Positions 18,990 to 33,753 of a DNA stretch of 64,000 nucleotides are shown in pieces (the stretch's first letter is position 1; each line of letters begins with the position of its first letter). Position numbers and translations under genes: made by a program. The notes beneath the pieces are model-generated. The model did no database searches and had not been told where the DNA came from. It saw only the letters and a program-made list of their open reading frames with translations. The DNA comes from Albula goreensis (Eukaryota > Chordata > Actinopteri > Albuliformes > Albulidae): positions 41,276,534 to 41,340,533 of the forward strand of contig CM040741.1 of NCBI GenBank assembly GCA_022829145.1, written 5' to 3'.

Positions 18990-21794
18990 AGATTTAATTT
19001 AAACTGGTAGACAAACTCATTCATTGAATAACACCTGAATTATGATTGTCTCTTAATTGTACTTCAGCAGAATCCTGCAATGTAAAGTTCATAATAGATT
19101 GTGCATGATGTCCTCATGGGTTTGAATTAAATCGCAGCCCCTTGAACCTCAAATTCACTGAATGTTTTGATTCAGCAAAAACTGGCCCTGTTATGCGCTT
19201 GCAGTAAAGTTTTTTTCAGATTGCTCATTATTTCTACCTACGCAGAACCTGTGGGTTAGCCATATTATATCTAACTATTCTGATTTTAAAAAAAAAAAAA
19301 AAACAGTTGTGAGGTACTGCATGCATCTTGTTTTGGAGACGAGGTCTTGCCTCCTACCTTACTTCAGGGTTCGTGTTTGAAGTCAGGCCTCTCTGCATTG
19401 TGTCAGTGTCCTCGGGGGGTCTGGGGGTCATTATACACAGGCTCCGGCCAGTTTCCTCTCGCCTACCCCCCCTTCTTCCTTACTGCAACCTGGAGACCAG
19501 TCTGTGGAACAGAATGCCAGTTCAAAGAGTTATCCTTTCAGAAATCTCATTGACCACTGAAGTTTAATGGACCTCACAGGCGGTGGAGCTCCAAAAAAAA
19601 AAAAAAAAATACACTAGTACACAAGTAATGTACAAGGTGTACTTTACATCTGTTTTCTGGCACAATTTATTCCTACTCCCAGTTTAACTGTGTCTCTTGT
19701 CCTTTGTAGTACAAAGGAAGCAATGTGACAAATTATGTCTAGAAATATTTAAGCAACTGAAGTAGAGATCTTCAAGCATATTAAATCAAAGTTAGCAGAA
19801 CTTAATTAATCTTACAGGGCTTTTCTGTGTGTGGGCAGACACAATGCTGAAGTAATTTTGCCTCATACCGGTCAATTGTCATTTCTTATAAAGGCTTTCC
19901 CTTTGAACCACCAGAGCAAGCTGATGTCAACTTGGAGTTGGAGCGCTCTTAACTGAATTCAGTCTGACGGCTCCTTGGCAGTGGGAGAGCAAAGGCACGT
20001 TCACTTTGCTGGGATAGCCTGTCCCTGCCAGTAACATGCATTACATGCCCGGGGCCCTGGAGCTGGTTAGAGTTTCAGATCAAGGGAAACACAACACTAG
20101 GAGTCAAAAAGACTCAATCATGTTCGATCACCAGTGTAAATAAAAACTTCTTAACCTTAAAAGTACAGGATAACCTATAGGGTTTTTTTTTTTTTCATTT
20201 AGAATGAGGCTCCATTTTGATTGAGGGAGGTGGGGCCAGAGCTTTGTGCAAAGCTTGTCGTGTGCCAGTTCTTAATGAATACAAACATGCCTCTTAGAGA
20301 TTAAATTCACTGTTAGTGCCCTTGAGGGAGTAAGGTAAGTGTGGCAGTCCTACATAAAGGCAGACCATTTTAAATCATTTCTGAGCTTGAGGGCTATTGA
20401 GTTGTCTTAATATCATTAGTGAGTATATTTCTCACGACTTCAGTGGCCCAGAGGTACAGGGTCTGTGGCACATTTTAAAAGCTTGTATATTTGGTACAAA
20501 AGCTCTGAAATGAAAAAAAAACGAAGAATAAGAAAAATAAACGTGAAATGAAAGGGCAAAGCACTACAGTGGTTAGGCCTTTCGAGTCTCGTGGTCTTGG
20601 TGTTTTGTGGTGAAGCCATATGTTTGATTTCAACTTCGTGGAGTTAGACCATTAATGTGATTCATTCAGAACTGATCTCAAAGCTACAGAGACTGAACAC
20701 CTTGGCTCCAGCAGCATGCAGCAGCCAAGTCTGGTGTACCTCCAAAAGCTGATTGACTGGATGTGTGTGCCGATTCTCCATCTGTGCCTCGGTTGCCTCC
20801 CGAGGGTAATGAGGCCCGTTGTAGGTGGGGAGCCCCACTCTATCAGAGGTTCCACAGACAGCCCCACCCCCCACCCCCACACGCCTCAGGGCGTGGTCCG
20901 TGCCGGCGGCCTGCACAGGAAGTGACTGACAGTGGTGGTCCTGACCTGGGCGATGCTTGGGCGGTGAAGAGAGGCTCACGGATCGAGGCGGGGCCGGGGG
21001 GCTCGTGGCAGCCGCAGCTCAGAGCCCCACACAGGAAAGGGGGGGTCACTGTCAGCTGACTCTGCCCCGCCGCAGGAAGCAGATTCTGGCAGAGGAAAGA
21101 AATACAATACAGAACTTTCACAAAAGCAACAGTCCGCCAGGGAGGCCGCAGTGCTAAAACACTCAAACAAACCAGCTAATTCGCGTTCCTTCTCTGTAAA
21201 TATTCCCATTGTTCAGGAGTGACATTGACAGAATCAAATAAATATTGAAGCCACACTGGGCACCACTTTTTTGCCCTTTTCTCCGTGTTATCATACAGTC
21301 ATAAGGTCATGTGAGTTTGAAGTGATAGTTCTAATTCCATGCTGCTTGAAATGACTTGTTTGGAACAGACATTTTTGGTCCAGTCTCACTGGTCTTTATT
21401 AGATGGTAAAAGTGGACTAATTTTCCCATGTATTTCGTAGACTTATGCTGTATACTGATGTGTGAACAAACATTACATAAACCTTAGGTGTCCTGAATCA
21501 GTTTTAATTTAAATTTATTATTTATCATTTTTAAGGCCAATAAATAGTCAATTAAAATATGGAATATTGATTGCAGTATGATCATATCTTTAAAATATGT
21601 GTCAAAGGACTTTCAAGTGTGCCATGTAGATGAGACATTTTTACAGAGATGTCAGAATTGTTGTGCAGGCACCCTTATAGCATACATGGATTTGGTTGTT
21701 CAGCACAGGTCCTTACACAGAATGTAGGTTTTTCTGCAAGTGCTACTCAATCTTGAAATATACACAAAAATCAAAAGTTGGTTTAAGGCTTACA

Positions 21795-21945
21795 GTTTCA
21801 CACCCCTTACATTTGCTTCCAATTTACACAAAGGAAGTTTAACAGAACCAATTGAGGTTAAGTGCCTTGCTCAAGGGTACAAAAGTCAGATTCCACCTGG
21901 GGTTCAAACCCAAAACCTTTAAGTCCAGCATTAAGTACTCAAAGC
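21795..21945 (+). mobile_element. SINE-like fish repeat, degenerate
   Basis: The block contains GGTTAAGTGCCTTGCTCAAG and then GGTTCAAACCCAAAACCTTT AAGTCC. These are the core and trailing words of a dispersed short repeat common in ray-finned fish genomes (from memory). The copy is diverged and truncated at its left end. A related GGGTTCAAACCCACAACCTT occurs at about 63583. Confidence 0.55.
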
Positions 21946-24752
21946 ACAAAAGCACACACTGACATATCTATTAGCGTAGGCGCAAGACCACCAAATAGAG
22001 CACATTAAGGCTCAATGATCATTGTCTTTTTTCCATTTAATTTCACTTAGTACCATGAGGACCGCTTATGGGATGACAACTGGTTTTTAATGGTGTTGTT
22101 ACAAGTAGAATAGTGCCTACCCATTCACCCAAAAGTGATAAAGACCCAAAACTATAAGGTTCAAACTTTTGTGTGTATGTAACTGTGAGATTGTAATACC
22201 CAGTTGCAAAACTAATTCAACACATTATTGTCACACCAACAATAGTTAATTCTGTAATCAATTAGGGAGAATTGGATTAGTACTTAAGAATTTGTCCCTC
22301 GCCTTACGGTGACGTAAGTACAGTGGAAGAATAATGAGCAAGTAATTGGCACTGAGCTACATAGAGTTATCAGATATTTCTTCACCAAAAGTCAAATGCC
22401 TTGAAATTGTCTCCATTTGTTAGTTTTAGTGCTGTGGATTGTTGGCAGAGGTCAGTGACCCATTCATTTAAATCAACAGCACATGTCTTTCACTCGCCCA
22501 CATCATGTCCAGACAACAATATTCACACCCAACTTGTGTCACCTTCATAACCACAAAATCAAAATCAGAGGTTTCATAATCAACAAGGTGGAACACATTT
22601 GACAAACCCATAAATCATACCAAAAGTTGAACAGTATACACAGAGTAGCTCTTATGAACACAGTTATGATTTAAAATGACAGAAACATATGTTGCCCAAC
22701 TTCAAGAGCATATAGCTAAACCACAAATTTATGTCAAGTATTTTAACTTACCCTGATTTTTGACATTACTGCTGCAGTTGGTGTATATACAGTGTGTGAA
22801 CCATCGAGAGAAAGCACAAGTGTGGAAATATTACAGCATGGATCCGTTATCATGATATGTAAACAAGAATTATATAAGAATGTTGATGTGCGCTTAGCAT
22901 CAATCAGGATCAAAATCTTCAATGATTTATATCTGAATCATCATAATAATAAACTCACCATATTGATATTATGTTGTTTTTGCATTTATGTTCTCCGGGG
23001 CCATTTCAGAGACTGACGTGGGAGGACATGGAAATTATGTTTTAGGCTGTTGAATTTTTCTCTGAATATGAGTACAGTATTATTCCACACATACAACCCT
23101 TTTGGGACCAAGGGTGTGTCAGCTTCAAGTCAGATTAATACTTTCAATGAAAAATAAGCCTGGTAGCACTCACAGCAGTTATAAATTCAATTACTTGACT
23201 ATAGGAAAACAATTTTAAAGCACTGAGAAATCTTTTCATGGAGTTAACAAATATAAATGATAAAAACCTCTGTTTTGTTCAAACTACTACTGAAGATCTG
23301 ATGGAGCTGTACCAAAGGTCAGGAGCCTGCTGTGATCACAACAGGGGAGAAACAGCGTGAGAGATTTCTTTGGGCTGTATTGGAGCAAGCTGCAGTTAGA
23401 AATATGAGCAGCGCTTGGTTTGGACAAGAACCACACATCAAGTTAAACACCTTTTTTCCACTCATTAGCCATCAGTGTGTCATGCAATGTGTCAGGCAAA
23501 ATGCACTGCTGTACCCTGTTGGTTTGAATAACACGACGCAAAAGACCTCATGTGAATTACTGTAATTGGGGCAAATGGAGACGCTGAACCAGAGACCTGT
23601 TATTTGACAGCTTCTGCAGTAGCTATTGAACATGAGTCTCACTGTTCAGACAGCTGTCTTTTCAAGCCTTGCCATGAAAACATGCCATACATGCTTCACT
23701 GAAAATGGAATCTTGGGCATTTGACACTTGAAAAGTCTAACTGTTTTCTTGATAGCGACAGCATTATGGACTGTTTGCATTCTTTACTGTGAATCTCATG
23801 TGTTCTGAAACGACCATGAGTTTGCAATGCCATTTGCGATTATTTAGTGAGGTCTCTGAGGACAATTCAAGATAGTGCAGGAGAGTTCTTGCTCTGTGGT
23901 TCAGTAACGACTCAGCTGATATTCATCTAATTGAACTTGAGGTTCACAGTTAATGTTACTAGTTATGACATATATCAAGAATCAGTAAAACAAGAGCTGG
24001 TGGGCGATAGAATCTTTATTTTCTTCTGGCAGGACATACATCACTAGGTGTACTCGCTAATCAAGAATATCAGATTTGGTTGTGGTGTTTAATAATTGTA
24101 TACAGGACAGATGTAACACTATCATCCTATTACTTTTCTAAAGGCATATAGTTTACAGTTTGATATGTAAAGGATATGTGTGATGTGTCTGTTTTAAGTA
24201 TTTGATGACAGGAGAAGTCTAATGCTTTTATTTCACTTCTCATTGAACTGATGTCTAACAGTTGAGCATTTAATTCTGTGATGTAGTATTTTTCCTGATT
24301 TTACATGAGCATTTAGCATCTTGATGTCTAGTTTCACAAGCCTGAAAAACACTCTGTAATTCTCTTGAATATCCCATGTTCGAAATAATGATGACATCTT
24401 CTGGATATTTGTGCCTTGTATCAATTGCTCTATTTTTTAATTTTTTGAATACTGAAATATTGCCACAACCTTATTAACAGTGTATGTACCTGTCTATATT
24501 CCCAGAGGACCATAATATTCAGCCCATGACAAAAACCAGAATGACAGTTGTACTTGGTAGTAATTATTTATTGTATGTTGGTGGAGGGTGTGTGCATACT
24601 CAGGAATGTTTTGTGTTTGAATTCTGCCAGGTAAAGGTGGTCTCTTGGTGTGCAGTCCTGGACGGGTGGGACAGCCAGTCAAGAGCTGCGGCATCCCCCA
24701 TTTGAGGACAGCTCAGTGAGTGACAGGTCCAGCTGCTGACAGCTGCATGGAG

Positions 24753-24800
24753 TGGGGGGGCGGGGTGGGGGGCAGGGGGGCGAGGAGAGGAGGGAGGGGG
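24753..24800 (+). other. G-quadruplex-prone G-run cluster
   Basis: At least four runs of four or more G (seven, four, six and six) are separated by one to two bases, followed by further G-rich sequence. This satisfies the usual G4 pattern on the plus strand. Confidence 0.6.
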
Positions 24801-25209
24801 TCTGAATTTGAAAAGGAGGAAAGAAAGCGCAAGAGTGCAGATCCTCCCGGGCAGGCTCCTGTTTGTTTTGGCGCGAGACCAGGCCGTCATTACTCCTCAT
24901 GAGATACAGGCTTCAGGACTATTTACAGCCCAGCTCCATGTTCGTGCGAGCTCCAAATCCTTTTTTCCCCCCCACCCCCACTCCCACCCCCAGTTTGCGA
25001 GATGGGGCGCTCGGCAGTGTCATATATGGCGTTGTTTGTTGAAATTTCTGCCGTGATTCATCATTTGCTGAATGGAGAAAAAATAAGCACTATGTTCCCC
25101 ACTGTTCCTCACCATGTCCACATGGAGGATCAGACCTTCAGTGAGGTTTACTTCAGGGCCAACTCTTCACATTTAATCTAACCTGCTTCAGTTCCTCTGT
25201 TTCCATATT

Positions 25210-25350
25210 CCCTCTCGCTCGCTCTCTCTCTCTCTCCCTGTCTGTGCTCCTTCCTCTATCTATTTCTTTCTCGCTCTTCCTTTGCCCTTTCCCTGTAATT
25301 GCTCTTTCCTCTCTTTCTCTCTCTCTCCCTCTGTCTCTCTCTCTCTCCCC
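25210..25350. repeat. TC-rich simple repeat
   Basis: Imperfect CTCTCT tracts dominate this stretch. They create long but meaningless serine/leucine and arginine/glutamate-rich frames on both strands. Confidence 0.85.
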
Positions 25351-28300
25351 AACCATTCTCCCATTGAGGAATTATTTTTCAAAGCTGTTAAATCCTATCC
25401 TCTTCACTGCTGAACACACGAAGACCGTTTCCCGAGATCCTCAGCCAGCGGTTTGATAGGAGTGAGACACTGTATCAATGGATCTGTCCCATGGGACGTT
25501 TGTTTTTACAATGTGCAGGCAGATATTATGAGGTCATGTATAGATGATGAAAGATAATAGAAAACAACAGCAGTTCCAGGTGTGGAGGGAATGGATGGAC
25601 TATGTATTTGTCACTTCTAGTTTTGCAGGAGAACTGTTTGTTTTCCCTACAGATGGTGGGAAGAAGAAGAGAGGGAGGATGTATGACTCTTTTTATCCCT
25701 CTGTGTGTGAGAGAGAGAGAGCAAGAGAGAGGGGAGAGTATAGATGTGTGGTTCCTGTGTTCCCTGTATGGTTGGTTTTTGGGCACAGAGGAATGGCTTA
25801 TTGTCTTTATCTCCTCCTTTAAGTCCCACAACTGATCCCTGGTAATCCTTAGCACGCTGGCACTGGTTAGTGGGTACTTCGCTGGTGAGTGCATTTGTCA
25901 GCCAGACATACAAAAGTGCATGAAAGAAGCTTGGTTGGTGGTATACGTTTCATGCGGTGGTTCACTGGTTCCATGCATCTTTGCTGATGGTGTTTTAATG
26001 CAGTTGTGTGCGGGCTTGCATGGGGGTGGAATTTGGGCGCTGAAGGAATTCTTCCCCAGTGTGCTCATCTAAACAGATTTAGTTAAAAGAGAGTACATAT
26101 TGTGCAGTGCAGCTGAGCTGCGTTGGTGGGACATGTCTGCTGGTCCTCGGCGCTCAGCTTGGGTTTCGCGTTCACGTCAAGGTGGGTTATACTTTCCTGG
26201 CATCTCTAGTTTCTGGGCTCTTGGTGGGCCGCCAGTCAAAGCGGGGCCGTGCCCCTCCCCTATCCCACAAGCTCAGAGTCATCGCCTGCTTGGCACGCGG
26301 TCCCGTCCACGTCTCCCCTGTTTGTAATTGTTTTTTTTCCTAATGCCTCCTTCCAGGTGCCTTTCCTGACTCTTCCACATCTTGAGCTGAGCTTCCTCTG
26401 ATTTCATCCTCATGAAATCCTCCGCTGGGCCGGAATTGGTCAGATAGGCCAAAACAGAACTGGACAAAACAGTTCAGTTATTCTTTTATTTTTATCCTTT
26501 CAAAAGATGACTGAGCCATACATGCATCATTACATTGCAGAGCTTAATTTAATTTTTAAATTAATTAGCCCAGCACTTCACACAGGTTATGAAGTCTCAC
26601 GGTTTATAACCCTCAGCACTGTTTCTTAACATTTTTTCAGCATTCAACTCAGTGAGAGATTGTCTTCTTTTCATGTTAAATTGCATGAAATGCATAACAT
26701 ACACAATGATTTTAGCAAGAAACTGTTTTTTATTCAGAACTATAAGTACCAAGTGTCATGCAAGAGTAAGGGATGCTACTGAAGTAGTCTCTGTAAATTT
26801 CCTTTTTCCCCTTTCTGAGCTAGTTTCATTAAGGTTTTATTCTTTTACAAGTATTTTTTTGTATTTTACTACTGTGAGCCTCAAACAATGTATCCAATTT
26901 TAAGTCAAAAATGAACATTAAAATTACGGAAAGAGGAATCCGTAGAATCTATCCTGATAGAAACCCGTTTGCTGGAAGCACGTAAACCCACATTGGAATG
27001 CAAAAAAGGAACTTCTGTTTATAAGCCTATATAGGCATGTTGTCCACAGAGGGTGTGTTCCAGGGTTTAATGGAAAAGGGAAAACCCATTGTGGCTGAAG
27101 TGATATTGAATGATGTTAAACCTGCAATGATTTGAACTTCTATGGGGACACCTTACTCTGAGCCAGCAGAATGTTTGTGCTTGGGGACCGTCATTTTTTA
27201 ATTAAATTCCATTAAAGTGGTAAACAAACAATCATGAATATCTCACATTGGTACATGCCTACTGGGGACACCCAATAATTTGTAATTATTTAAAGCTTTG
27301 TTACATTATAGTGACAGGAATGAAACAGTAAAGAACTTATTTTCACTTCATATAGCCGTGAACAACATAGAACACATTGTCAGTATCAGGCCTGTTAGTT
27401 GTCCAAGAGGGAAACTGCTGCTACTGGTGGTAAGACAGGAGTTATGGTCATATATAATGAATTTGAAGCGATTATTGTGTAGACACTGTGCTGATGACCC
27501 AGCCAACACCTAGCTAACTGACTGCAGATTGACCATTGCCTATGAAGTTAAACAACGGCATATTCACTTATCTGTACTGGTGTTGATCATATCATCGAAT
27601 TGTATCAGAACAATTAACCAGTCAAAAAAGTGTTGTGTCTTGTGTTTATTTCCTAAAGCTGACAGTATGGAGCAAGCACTTTAACAGGCTGTGTAGGACA
27701 GTTTGTTTCCACCTTGCAAGTTCTGGTGGAAAAAATTTCAGTGAAAAAGCTAGCTGATCTAGCAGTCTTGGACAAATCTTAGTGCCACGCCTGCTCTAAG
27801 ATCTACCCGGGTCTATAGTGTGATGCATTTAAAATTGATGGCTTTTTCAGGGAAACTTTTCAGGACGGTGTACGGTGGAAAAATCCTGTTTACAGGAAAA
27901 AAGGTACAGCGCAGCTGCAAATAGGAAGCAAAAGCCATAATGCAGATAGAAGGAAGTCAAAAGCTTAGTCATTTATGAGTGCACAATGCTTTGCATTTGG
28001 CAAGAAAATGAGAGGATCTTGCCTCTCAAACACATTGTCTTGAAATGCCTTTGCACCATCAGGTGTTGTCCACACAATTCCTTCCCATATGACAATACTT
28101 TTCACTGTGGAATTTGGTTGTAGGATATACTGTGTTGCCAAAAGCTAGGTCATGCTAATGACATGTACAAATAAATCTGAGAAATTGTTTATGCATTACT
28201 CATTGGCGGACAGAATGGCTTAATGGCTATTTCTTATGGATGATCTTAAGTTGACCCTTGTAAACGGAAGGGTGGCATCCATTTTTCTTCATTCACGTAC

Positions 28301-31300
28301 TCTGGCCTGACCCTGCTTTCCAGTATAGCTTTAATTACATAAATTAGGTTATTTCATATTTGTTATAGGGTATATGTTATTGAACATAAATTATGTGTGG
28401 AAGCCCTTTATTCACAGTGATATCAGTGCTGATCTCATTGTGATTGACTTCACCTTAACAGTGTACATAGAACTGCTGATCAGCACAGATACAGATCTGT
28501 TAACAGCACACTGGAAAAGGTCCTATGATGGTTTTTAAGCACTCTGTCACTTAGACTGGATTTCTTTCCTGAAAAATCACTCTTTGGACATGGATTTTGA
28601 ACAAATTGAACTTGATTATTTCCCAATATGATAAAGCGTACATACAGCTCCTTGATCAAAGCATGGTTACAGATTTTAAAAGCACTGAGACAGTGACCAG
28701 CAGCTCTGTTATCCTACACTTTTAAATATTTTCTAGTCACAGCAACCAACTGGTTAAAAAAATCATACTGTTCAGCCAAAAAACCCTGCTCAGAATGGGT
28801 GTGAATGTGATGAGCAAATAGTTATGGTTAAAACTGTATAAATGACCAAGCACATTGTATAAAAAATAGATTGTAATATCTTTTATTTCAGGAATTGGTG
28901 AGTCATTGCAGAGTGCTTGAATCTTGAAGACTTGCTATATGTATATCTTTCAAATACTCTTCACTCTATCAAACATACAAAATGAGAATGAAGCAACAAT
29001 GAATTAAGGGAAAACAAAGTTGCACCTTTTCCCAATCCATGGCTGTGCTATTATATAATTTTGTGCCAGAAGGTCTCATTGGGAGAAATTCCAGTGCACC
29101 AGTCTCCAACCCTGCACACAAATAAGCACAGGACTTCCACATTTGCTTTGCCTGTTAGTGTCCTGCTGTATACAACCCAATTAGAAGACATTGCTTAATT
29201 GTGAATGCAGGGAGTTTGTGAGTCAAAACTAAAATAACTTTGTTAAGAAAAATAAACCGATGGGGATTTTTCCTGGGAGGAAACCTTTAGTTTACTATAT
29301 GACATGTTTCTTAATAGTGCTAAAGTGTTCTGCGTTCTTTAAATAAACAATGGGGAGTTTTGCATAGAGGGGCATGAAAGAATGTAGGGTTTTGCTGCCC
29401 CTCACACACATGTCAGCAATTTGGCTGCCTTGTGTATTTTGGATATAAAAAAAGAGCATTTCAAAGTAAACGAACGAGGGAAAGTCTTATCCGCCTGGCA
29501 GCTGCTCTCGGCAGTAAATTGCTTTCAGCTGATGCACTGCTGCTCAAACTTACTTGGGTAATGTCAAGTGATGCATTGCAATGCTGAGAAAACAACACAG
29601 ACAAAAATAAATAGAAGAAACAAACGGTGGAAAGTTCCTATGTTTATCCTCGCCTCTTCGCGAGCCTCTGATGCTCCGCGTCCCACAGCGTGTGCTCCCA
29701 GACTGCCATCCGGTGCGACGCTGAACCGTGTCCCAGCCAGAACGGCCGACCGCCGTCGCGTCCAAAGCACCACGCAGCCATGGTACCCGACCAGAGCTGC
29801 AATTAGGAGCAGGGACGCACACTGGCATCTGTCCTGCAACAGCAACCCAACAACTTGGCATCTGTGAGGGGACTAAACCCTGACCAGGGAAGCCGACATG
29901 CCAGCTTCAAAAATGAACGCGACCAAGATGAACCTCTAGCGCCAAAATCACTCTTGAACAAGAGACAGGAGGGAGGGGCCGCTTCTGCCAGAATCCAGGC
30001 AGTCTGTTACCAGGCTCATTACCGGAGAACTTGCACAAATAAACAATGTAGCCTCCGGTAACCTCATTCAGTGCTTTCATACGTTTAAATTTGATGTGAT
30101 TTATTGACGTATGCCTTAAAATTAAGACTCTCTCTCTGGTAGTGTACCCTCTTGGTGGGGTGCAAGCCGCAAGACAAGTGAGTGTCCCCCAATATTTTTA
30201 CTGCGCGTTGTTCATTTCATACTGATAGTGCGCGTGCAGCTAGATAGCTTGGGCGTGAATAATCTGATTTATCATTACCCAGTCGTTGCATCGGGATTGG
30301 TAAATGGGGAGGATGGACAAATGGAAAGAGTTACTTGGTTTGGGGAATGAGTAACTACGATATGTACAAAGTGTCTGGTTAGCCTTGAGTACCAGGCCCT
30401 CAAGCAGGTCATTAATTATAGTGAATTTGAATGTACAAGGAGTGTGCAAATATATATGTTCAGAATAATATGTTGTTCCATTACTCCATTAAAACAGCAA
30501 TGCTGAATCCTGAGTAGCTATAATAAAAGGTCGAAAACCAAGTTTTTGACCCTTCTGCACGCATTCTACAATAATGCAGTGAAAGGACATGGAGCAGTAT
30601 TTAGTATAGTTCAACATGCTCGTGTCATAACCTCCGAAATTACAGTGTATGAACAATCAGATTATAGTTTAAATGCACCCTGAAGGGCTTGTGCTGTATA
30701 ACCTATTGTTAATCATTTTAAAATGCTTCACTCTGAATTTTCCCCACATTGATTAAAGCTCTGTTAAGATGATTTGTTCCTGGACGTATTATAGGCCGAC
30801 AAATGGTGTGTTTTATAAGGGCCATGAGTTACAGTATTTTGTGGTAGTGACACAGGCAAACATTGAACAGAACTCCCAGCGATTGCTGTCACAGTTTTCG
30901 CTTGCACATTTTGGTAGAAGAGGACGACGCTCCATCTGCGAGACTGAAATGAATTTAAATATTCAATGCCGGTTCTGTTTGGCACAAATGAAAACCAGAG
31001 AGGGTAACAGAACAGTCACAGAGGGTGGTGATTGCTGCCAATTACCAGAAAAGGAAAGCGGGGCTTTATTTTGGAGAGGGAAGGTGTCTCTGGTGTCTCG
31101 CCCTGATCCTGTGATTATCGTTTACCAACGCCTCTGGGACTGGGAACCACAAGTTCAGTCCAGCGTTGCAGCCCCTCCCCCCTCGTCCCCATCCCCAAAC
31201 CAGTCATGGTGGGTTTCGCTGATGTTAGCCAGCCAGGCCAAGTAATTAAGCACGAAGGAGAAACCCAACTCTGGATTTGATGGAGACTGAGGTGCAAAGT

Positions 31301-33739
31301 CGCATCGCACACACTCCTTTATTTTCTATGGTTACAATAGAATGGAAAAATGTTGGAGTAATTCCTTATGCGCTGGAGGAATTGGTCAGCTGTTCAACAG
31401 CAACCTGCCCTGAAAGTATGACATATGTTTTCCTCTCATTTTCGAGATTGTGTTTGTTTCTTGGCAAAAATGTCATTTTTACAAAAATATTTTGATGATT
31501 TCTTGCCTTACCTAACCACAACCAAGTATGTGAGTTGTGGTCTAATATAAAAATATGTATGCCATTTTCACATTAAATGAACATTTTTCACTTGTACTGT
31601 ACTACAGTACCGTTACAATTATTACAGGTGTGTATACATATGCATATAATATGTGTGCATACATATATAAAATAATTATGTATGTACGCACACACGCATA
31701 CACACACGCACACATGGTATAAATATGGTGATAAAAAATGCCAAATAACTCTCTATGTAACCTTAAAAACCTCAAATATATGTGAAAGAAATAAAGATGT
31801 GCCAATATTGACCCAATTGTTAGCTAAAACATTAGCTAAAAATGAGAGGAAGACAGTATGATTGATCTCAAGTATGTCAGTATGTGCACCACTGTCCAGC
31901 AGATCGCTCATCTGTGTTTGTATTAAAAATGGTGTGATGCTCTGCCTCCGGACAATATTCCACAGCGGCACAAAGAGGGCAGGTTCAAACTCGTCTGTAT
32001 TCCACCAGTAACACTTTGTTTAGGCTTCAGTGTGGAGAGTCTGGAAGTGTTTCCCTCCTCACTGGGAACTATCAGATGATTTCTTTTAAACTATTTTGAT
32101 ACTAACTCTGTGGAGACTTACCCAGTGCCTGAGAACACGGATCCTCTGGGCTCTGGGTTTGGCCCGCTCTAAGAAGAATAAACAGAATGACAGGCCCAGC
32201 CAGTTCCCATCTGAACACTTTCAGGAACAACTAAAGAGTCCCGTGGTTTTTCACCATATGGAAGCAAACTCAGCTTCCTTTATCTTTATTTCCTGTTCTT
32301 AATTCATTGGAAAGATGGTACTTGAGCAATCTGGTATACAGAGATCTTAACGGGCTCCCCCACCAGTTTATGCTATCGTTGTCACGGTGATGATGTGCTA
32401 ATGGATGTTCATGCTGCCACTGCAGGGGCTTAGCGCATGTCAGAGTTCGCAGGATTATGGGTACCCTCTGGCCTCAGTGATTACAAGTTCTTTGAGCCTC
32501 CTTCTGCCACACACATGGAGGTGTTAGCATTAAAAGGTGACACCCCCCTGGCTCTCCAACCACCCCCCCACCCCCCCATCCAACACATGCAATTCGGGAT
32601 CTATTACCTAAATGTGTTTATTCTGCGACCTCTTAGTACCCTCACTATGATCCTTCTTTGGAACTAATGGCTGAAATTCCCCCGCATAAGTTTGTGAAAT
32701 AATTGATCGCATGTGAGTGCAATGGCGCGTGTTTCCACAGTTTTTCGCGATACCACGCGGCCAAAATCGTTCTTCTGATACTCTGATTGCTTCCGCCGGA
32801 GTCCGGATCAGGAGATGGAGGAACGAGAGGCATTACTGCATTAAATCATGCTCTCACATCAAAGCACGACACTATCGCCACGGACTGCCTGGACGCAAGC
32901 CACCCCATCTCTTCAGCCGCACAGATCCTCGACCATTCTGTAACAAGGCCAGGAAACTGGGCATAACAATAGCTGTGTTTTCATGACAAGGCAGTTTATC
33001 ATCTGTACCGTAATGTTTCATATCCCCTGTCCTAGCTCTGCTTTGAACAGGGGTGTGCACCAAATAAATAATAATAACAATACTGATAATAGTAATAATT
33101 CAGTCTTAGAACTGCCTTTTTGCCAAATGGAAGTAGAAACATATTTATTACACGTCCACACACCCTGTTCCATCCACTGCATACAGGAACAAGCTTTAAA
33201 ATGAGAACATTGTAAAACAACTCTCGATTGTTTATGTTAGTCTGGGGTGGACCCTTGGCTAGGCAGCGCTCTCACACGAACCTGGGGAGGGGCTTCAGTT
33301 TTATCATATTCACTGCCACCCAGTAACATCATAACTCGAGATCACTCACTGTTTCATTTTTTAAAATTTCAATCATCACCAGGACATACTCGCCCGTAAA
33401 GGCAATGTGAAAAGGGGTAAAGATTTTTTTTTAATCAAGAGCAATTTTTGTAGTTGGATTCTTAGCAGAAAAGCTCAGGACTAGGTGAACGCTGAGAGTG
33501 TCAGTTCTGAAACAGAACGGCTGGTGGTGTCTAATTTCTCAGCACTGCTTGGGAGAATTGGACAGGACAGTCTGAAGCACAGAACATGGAATCTCGACCC
33601 CCCCCCCTCCCCCTTACACCACATTAGCTTGACTCTCATTTTTTTTTATTTTTGACAAATTTGCGTTTCCAGGAAGCGGCTGAGGTCAGCGCAGCATCTG
33701 TTGCTACTTATTTCCAAGATGCGGGCCTGCTTTGTGTGG

Positions 33740-33753
33740 GTTGCCGGGGCAAC
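33740..33753. promoter_or_regulatory. Palindromic RFX X-box
   Basis: GTTGCCGGGGCAAC consists of perfect inverted half-sites GTTGCC and GGCAAC around a GG spacer, the optimal form for RFX binding. It lies in a dense GC-mixed block (33650-33830) far from any recognised promoter, so it may mark a distal element or an unannotated transcript start. Confidence 0.55.

Larger units (their letters stand above)
18990..29400. other. Gene-free intergenic region, part 1
   Basis: No coding exon is supported. Contents: A runs (about 19288-19303, 19592-19608), a CG-containing block (20700-21170) with only shadow open frames, a SINE-like repeat (21795-21945), a dense block (23280-23720) with balanced composition that may be conserved non-coding DNA, a G-run cluster (24753-24800) and TC-rich simple sequence (25210-25350). 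GA-rich open frames around 25153-25913 come from the simple repeats. Confidence 0.6.

Noticed and set aside
20555-20640. tRNA-like words (AGTGGTTAGGCC)
   Set aside because: There is no B box match and no cloverleaf could be drawn; too weak even for a SINE call.
25526-25913. Overlapping open frames on both strands, 88-122 codons
   Set aside because: Low-complexity GA/TC sequence keeps frames open; no conserved motif.
30769-31245. 158-codon open frame
   Set aside because: No recognisable domain, poor start context and no flanking exon signals. The block looks like non-coding regulatory DNA.
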